The notes under the pieces are model-generated. The model searched no databases and had not been told where the DNA came from. It worked only from the letters and a program-made list of their open reading frames with translations. From assembly GCA_021776825.1 (NCBI GenBank), contig JAJFFG010000117.1:1-64000 (forward strand): DNA of 64,000 nucleotides, in the 5' to 3' direction. Positions 61,999-64,000 of the stretch are shown here, piece by piece. Every line of letters starts with the position of its first letter. Positions within the stretch are counted from its first letter, which is position 1. Position numbers and translations under genes: made by a program. The DNA is from Planctomycetota bacterium (GTDB lineage Bacteria; Planctomycetota; JAJSAM01; JAJVHW01).

Positions 61999-62431
61999 AT
62001 GAAGCTCGGTGACCACGAGAAGCTGCCGCTGTTCCGTCTGCTCGACGCGTTCGAGGACGTCAGCGCGCCCGGTCCGGTGGTCTGGGAAGGACCGCACAAG
62101 AAGGCCGAGGGCGCCCACGAGTACAGGTACGAGATCCCGCTTGGGCACATCCACATCACGGTGTGGCACGGCGTGCTGCACGAGGTGATCTACGACACAC
62201 CCGCCGACGACGACGATCAGGAGGTCTCGTACGCCCGCGACTGGTTCCTGTTCCAGCACTACGGCGAGGGCCAGCTCTTCCGCGAGATCCTCGACGCCTT
62301 CCCTGACGCTGGGGGGCTTCGGCAAGATCTACCGCCGCGCCGACGACGAGCGTTACGCGATGTGGGCGTTCGGACACGACGTGACGTCATTCGGCACGAT
62401 GGCGTTCCACGAGGTGAAGTGGGGTCGGTAG
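61999..62431 (+). CDS. hypothetical protein, frameshifted in a G6 run
   Basis: From ATG 61999 the frame encodes an acidic soluble protein (KLGDHEKLPLFRLLDAFEDV, HIHITVWHGVLHEVIYDTP) to residue 104, then turns Arg-rich. Skipping one G in the run 62311-62316 restores a protein-like end (GGFGKIYRRADDERYAMW, then FGTMAFHEVKWGR) with a stop at 62429-62431, for about 143 residues. The repaired end has matching codon usage and aromatic content. Family not recognised. The lesion is either a homopolymer error or slippage; the unrepaired frame ends at 62448. Confidence 0.75.
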
Positions 62432-62435
62432 CCCC

Positions 62436-62490
62436 GACGGGCTCCTAGAGCAGACGGGCCCCCTAGCGCCGACCGGCCCATAGAGCAGAC
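62436..62490. repeat. degenerate 17-18-bp tandem repeat, three units
   Basis: Units at 62436-62452, 62453-62470 and 62471-62487 share GACGGGCYCCTAGAGCA-like sequence, and a partial fourth begins at 62488. They fill the short gap before the candidate selenoprotein gene. Confidence 0.75.
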
Positions 62491-62524
62491 GGTGCGGTGT
62501 AGACTCGCCGCTCTGGAGGTCCCC

Positions 62525-63430
62525 ATGCGCTTCGCCCGACTCATCGCTCCTGCCGTGATGGCTGCCGCCTTTGTCGCCGTCGCCGCCTTCGTCCCCACGC
62601 CGGCCACCGCCGCGCCGGACGGCTGGCACACCTCGATCGACGACGGTCGCGAGGCGTCCGCCAAGAGCGGCCGGCCGCTGCTCGTGGTCACGGCATGGAA
62701 AGAGAAGGTCTGAAGCCCCTGTGATCGCTGGCGTGCCAGCGTGCAGACGGACGAGGACGTCGTGAAGGTCCTGCCCCGCTTCGAGGCCGTCGAACAGATC
62801 TACGACGGACTGAACGGCAAGATCGTCAAGTGGACGCTCGAGAACGGGAACTCGAACCACGACCCGAGCATCCTCGCGTTCGTCGTGCGTCCGGACGGCA
62901 CGGTGTTCAGCTCGCTGATGAACGGCCAGCAGTACCAGGCCGGCTCGTTCGCGAAGTGGGCGAAGGAGCAGGCCAACGCGTACGGGAAGGCACACCCCTC
63001 GACGCGCCTGCCGTTCGCTCGCGCAGACGTCACGCTCGACGGTGAGGGGACCGACGCAAAGGCCGTCTCCAAGGAGTTCGACGCGGCGCGCGCCGACGAC
63101 CAGCCGGTGATGCTCTACTTCGGTCGCGGCCACCACGCGCCGGACGACAAGACCGGCAAGAAGCAGACGAAGGCAGCGCGCACGTTCGAGAAGAAGGTGC
63201 TCGACTCCAAGAGCGCGGAGAAGCAGGCCGAGGGCTGGGTGTTCCTGCGCTTCGACCTGGCGGACGATCTTCACGCGCGTCTCGCAGAGCAGCTCGGCGT
63301 GACGTCGGCGCCGACACTCTTGGCGTTTGCGCCGGAGGCCGAGACGCCCGTGACGCTCGACGCACGGACGACCGGCGCGAAGCTCGCTGCGGCGCTGAAG
63401 AAGCACCGTGTCGCGCCCCAGCCAGAGTAG
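62525..63430 (+). CDS. candidate selenoprotein: secreted double thioredoxin-fold protein with UxxC
   Basis: ATG 62525 (GGAGG 5 nt upstream) opens a frame with a signal peptide (about 1-30) and a thioredoxin-like start (SGRPLLVVTAWKEKV). The frame meets TGA at 62711-62713 and then continues, with no other stop, to 63430. Read through as selenocysteine, residues 63-66 are U-S-P-C, exactly where thioredoxin folds carry CxxC. The rest of the domain follows (ASVQTDEDVVKVLPRFEAVEQ), then a second thioredoxin-like domain without CxxC (about 195-295, QPVMLYFGRG, LAEQLGVTSAPTLLAF). A hairpin just after the TGA (62719-62746) fits a bacterial SECIS. Total 301 residues. The alternative is a nonsense mutation in a Cys codon. 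Confidence 0.75.
62719..62746 (+). promoter_or_regulatory. candidate bacterial SECIS hairpin
   Basis: CGCTGG (62726-62731) pairs perfectly with CCAGCG (62736-62741) around a CGTG loop. Beyond an internal loop, CTGT (62719-62722) pairs with GCAG (62743-62746). The apical loop begins 18 nt after the TGA and contains GT, matching the spacing and loop rules known for bacterial SECIS elements. Confidence 0.6.
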
Positions 63431-63460
63431 GCGCGCGACGCGTCGCGTAGGCTGAGCGGA

Positions 63461-64000
63461 GTGAGAAAGTTCGTTGCCGCCGTAGCGCTCCTGCTCGTGG
63501 TGATGGGGCTGTGGTCGGCGTGCTCCGGCGACGCGTCAGCTCCCCAGGCAGGCGACTCCACGACCGACGTGCGCGACGTGCACCGTGACGTCGCGGTGAG
63601 TGACCTCGCGCGGGGCGATCCCGACAGGCCGTCTGGTACGACTCGCGACGCACCGACCGGCGCCCGTCGCCGCGGCGCAACGCGGGCGACGCGCGGGGCG
63701 CTGGGCGGTCTCGTGGTCATGCCCGACGGCACTCCGGCGGCTGGCGCCGAGGTACTGGGCTACCCCGCCGAAGCCGAGCCGTGGCGGACCGTCTCGGTGC
63801 ACACCGACGATGCGGGTCGCTTCCCGGTGGAGGTCTTCCGCGATCACGATCTCCTCGCGTTCTGGGAGGGACGTGGCTGCAGCGACGTGACGCATGTGCC
63901 ATCGACGGCGACCGCCCTGACTGTGACGCTCCGCGACGGGGCCTCGGTCACCGGACGCGTCCGCTACGCGGATGGCCGCCCGGCCCCTAGCGTGCGGCTT
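63461..64000 (+). CDS. lipoprotein with carboxypeptidase-regulatory-like domains (cut by window end)
   Basis: A GTG at 63461 opens a frame that is still open at the window end (180 codons). It encodes a lipoprotein signal peptide (lipobox WSAC, Cys near residue 21), a long Asp/Arg/Thr-rich linker (25-80), a transthyretin-like unit (about 82-150, LGGLVVMPDGTPAAGAEVLGYP) and the start of a second (VTGRVRYADGRPAPSVRL). This matches the ectodomain repeats of the tethered sigma factor at 23208. It lies 30 bp after the candidate selenoprotein gene, on the same strand. Confidence 0.85.
   Translation, partial: MRKFVAAVALLLVVMGLWSACSGDASAPQAGDSTTDVRDVHRDVAVSDLARGDPDRPSGTTRDAPTGARRRGATRATRGALGGLVVMPDGTPAAGAEVLGYPAEAEPWRTVSVHTDDAGRFPVEVFRDHDLLAFWEGRGCSDVTHVPSTATALTVTLRDGASVTGRVRYADGRPAPSVRL

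Noticed and set aside
1..64000. tRNA, rRNA, prophage or insertion-sequence genes
   Set aside because: None recognised on either strand; the only mobile-like elements are the two transposase-free palindromic repeats.

Overview
The window is about 64 kb of very GC-rich bacterial DNA. Genes are dense on both strands, with GTG and TTG starts common and several ATGA/GTGA stop-start overlaps. The gene content fits a large-genome member of the Planctomycetota or a close relative: FecR plus formylglycine-enzyme-like (SUMF1) proteins, ECF sigma factors with C-terminal extensions, secreted HEAT-repeat, VWA and toroid-fold proteins, SBBP repeats, fibronectin III, DUF1579, and carboxypeptidase-regulatory-like lipoproteins. 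This assignment is inferred from content; there is no rRNA, tRNA or universal marker gene in view. No IS element, phage or CRISPR array was seen.

Layout. 1-6.1 kb: envelope proteins and lipoproteins, including a zinc-ribbon gene broken by a frameshift. 6.1-8.65 kb: an ECF42-type module (DGPF/YCII protein plus a sigma factor with a TPR-like region and a fused MOSC domain) bracketed by two copies of a roughly 100-bp palindromic repeat and preceded by an ECF42-like promoter. 8.7-13.9 kb: a DinB-like protein, two lipoproteins, a HEAT protein and a C25 (gingipain-like) peptidase. 14-29.5 kb: threonine aldolase, a VWA/HEAT pair, a large Cys-rich HEAT/VWA protein, a fibronectin III protein, a membrane-tethered ECF sigma factor with carboxypeptidase-regulatory-like domains, and membrane and lipoproteins. 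29.5-35.9 kb: a TetR regulator and an LolA-like / outer-membrane barrel / RND operon sharing a 16-bp operator present three times. 36-45 kb: secreted toroid and SBBP proteins, a kinase-like protein, and a methyltransferase whose start codon lies in a 20-bp tandem repeat. 45-51.4 kb: an arrestin-fold protein, a second membrane-tethered ECF factor, a HEAT protein, an ornithine cyclodeaminase remnant, DUF2199 and a transglutaminase-like protein. 51.5-53 kb: an ECF sigma factor fused to a truncated F1-ATPase beta-like domain. 53-64 kb: an SLC13 transporter, a matrixin-type metalloprotease and mostly small secreted proteins, ending with a thioredoxin-fold gene with an in-frame TGA in a UxxC context (candidate selenoprotein) and a lipoprotein cut by the window edge.

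The most unusual content is regulatory. There are four ECF sigma factors in 64 kb, each with a different C-terminal module (MOSC; TM plus carboxypeptidase-regulatory-like repeats; TM plus an unknown domain; F1-beta-like), and none has an adjacent anti-sigma gene. The sigma/F1-beta chimera and the candidate selenoprotein are the two observations most worth testing. Two genes (3225-3838 and 61999-62431) carry single-base frameshifts at G/C homopolymers, so assembly error must be considered for both.
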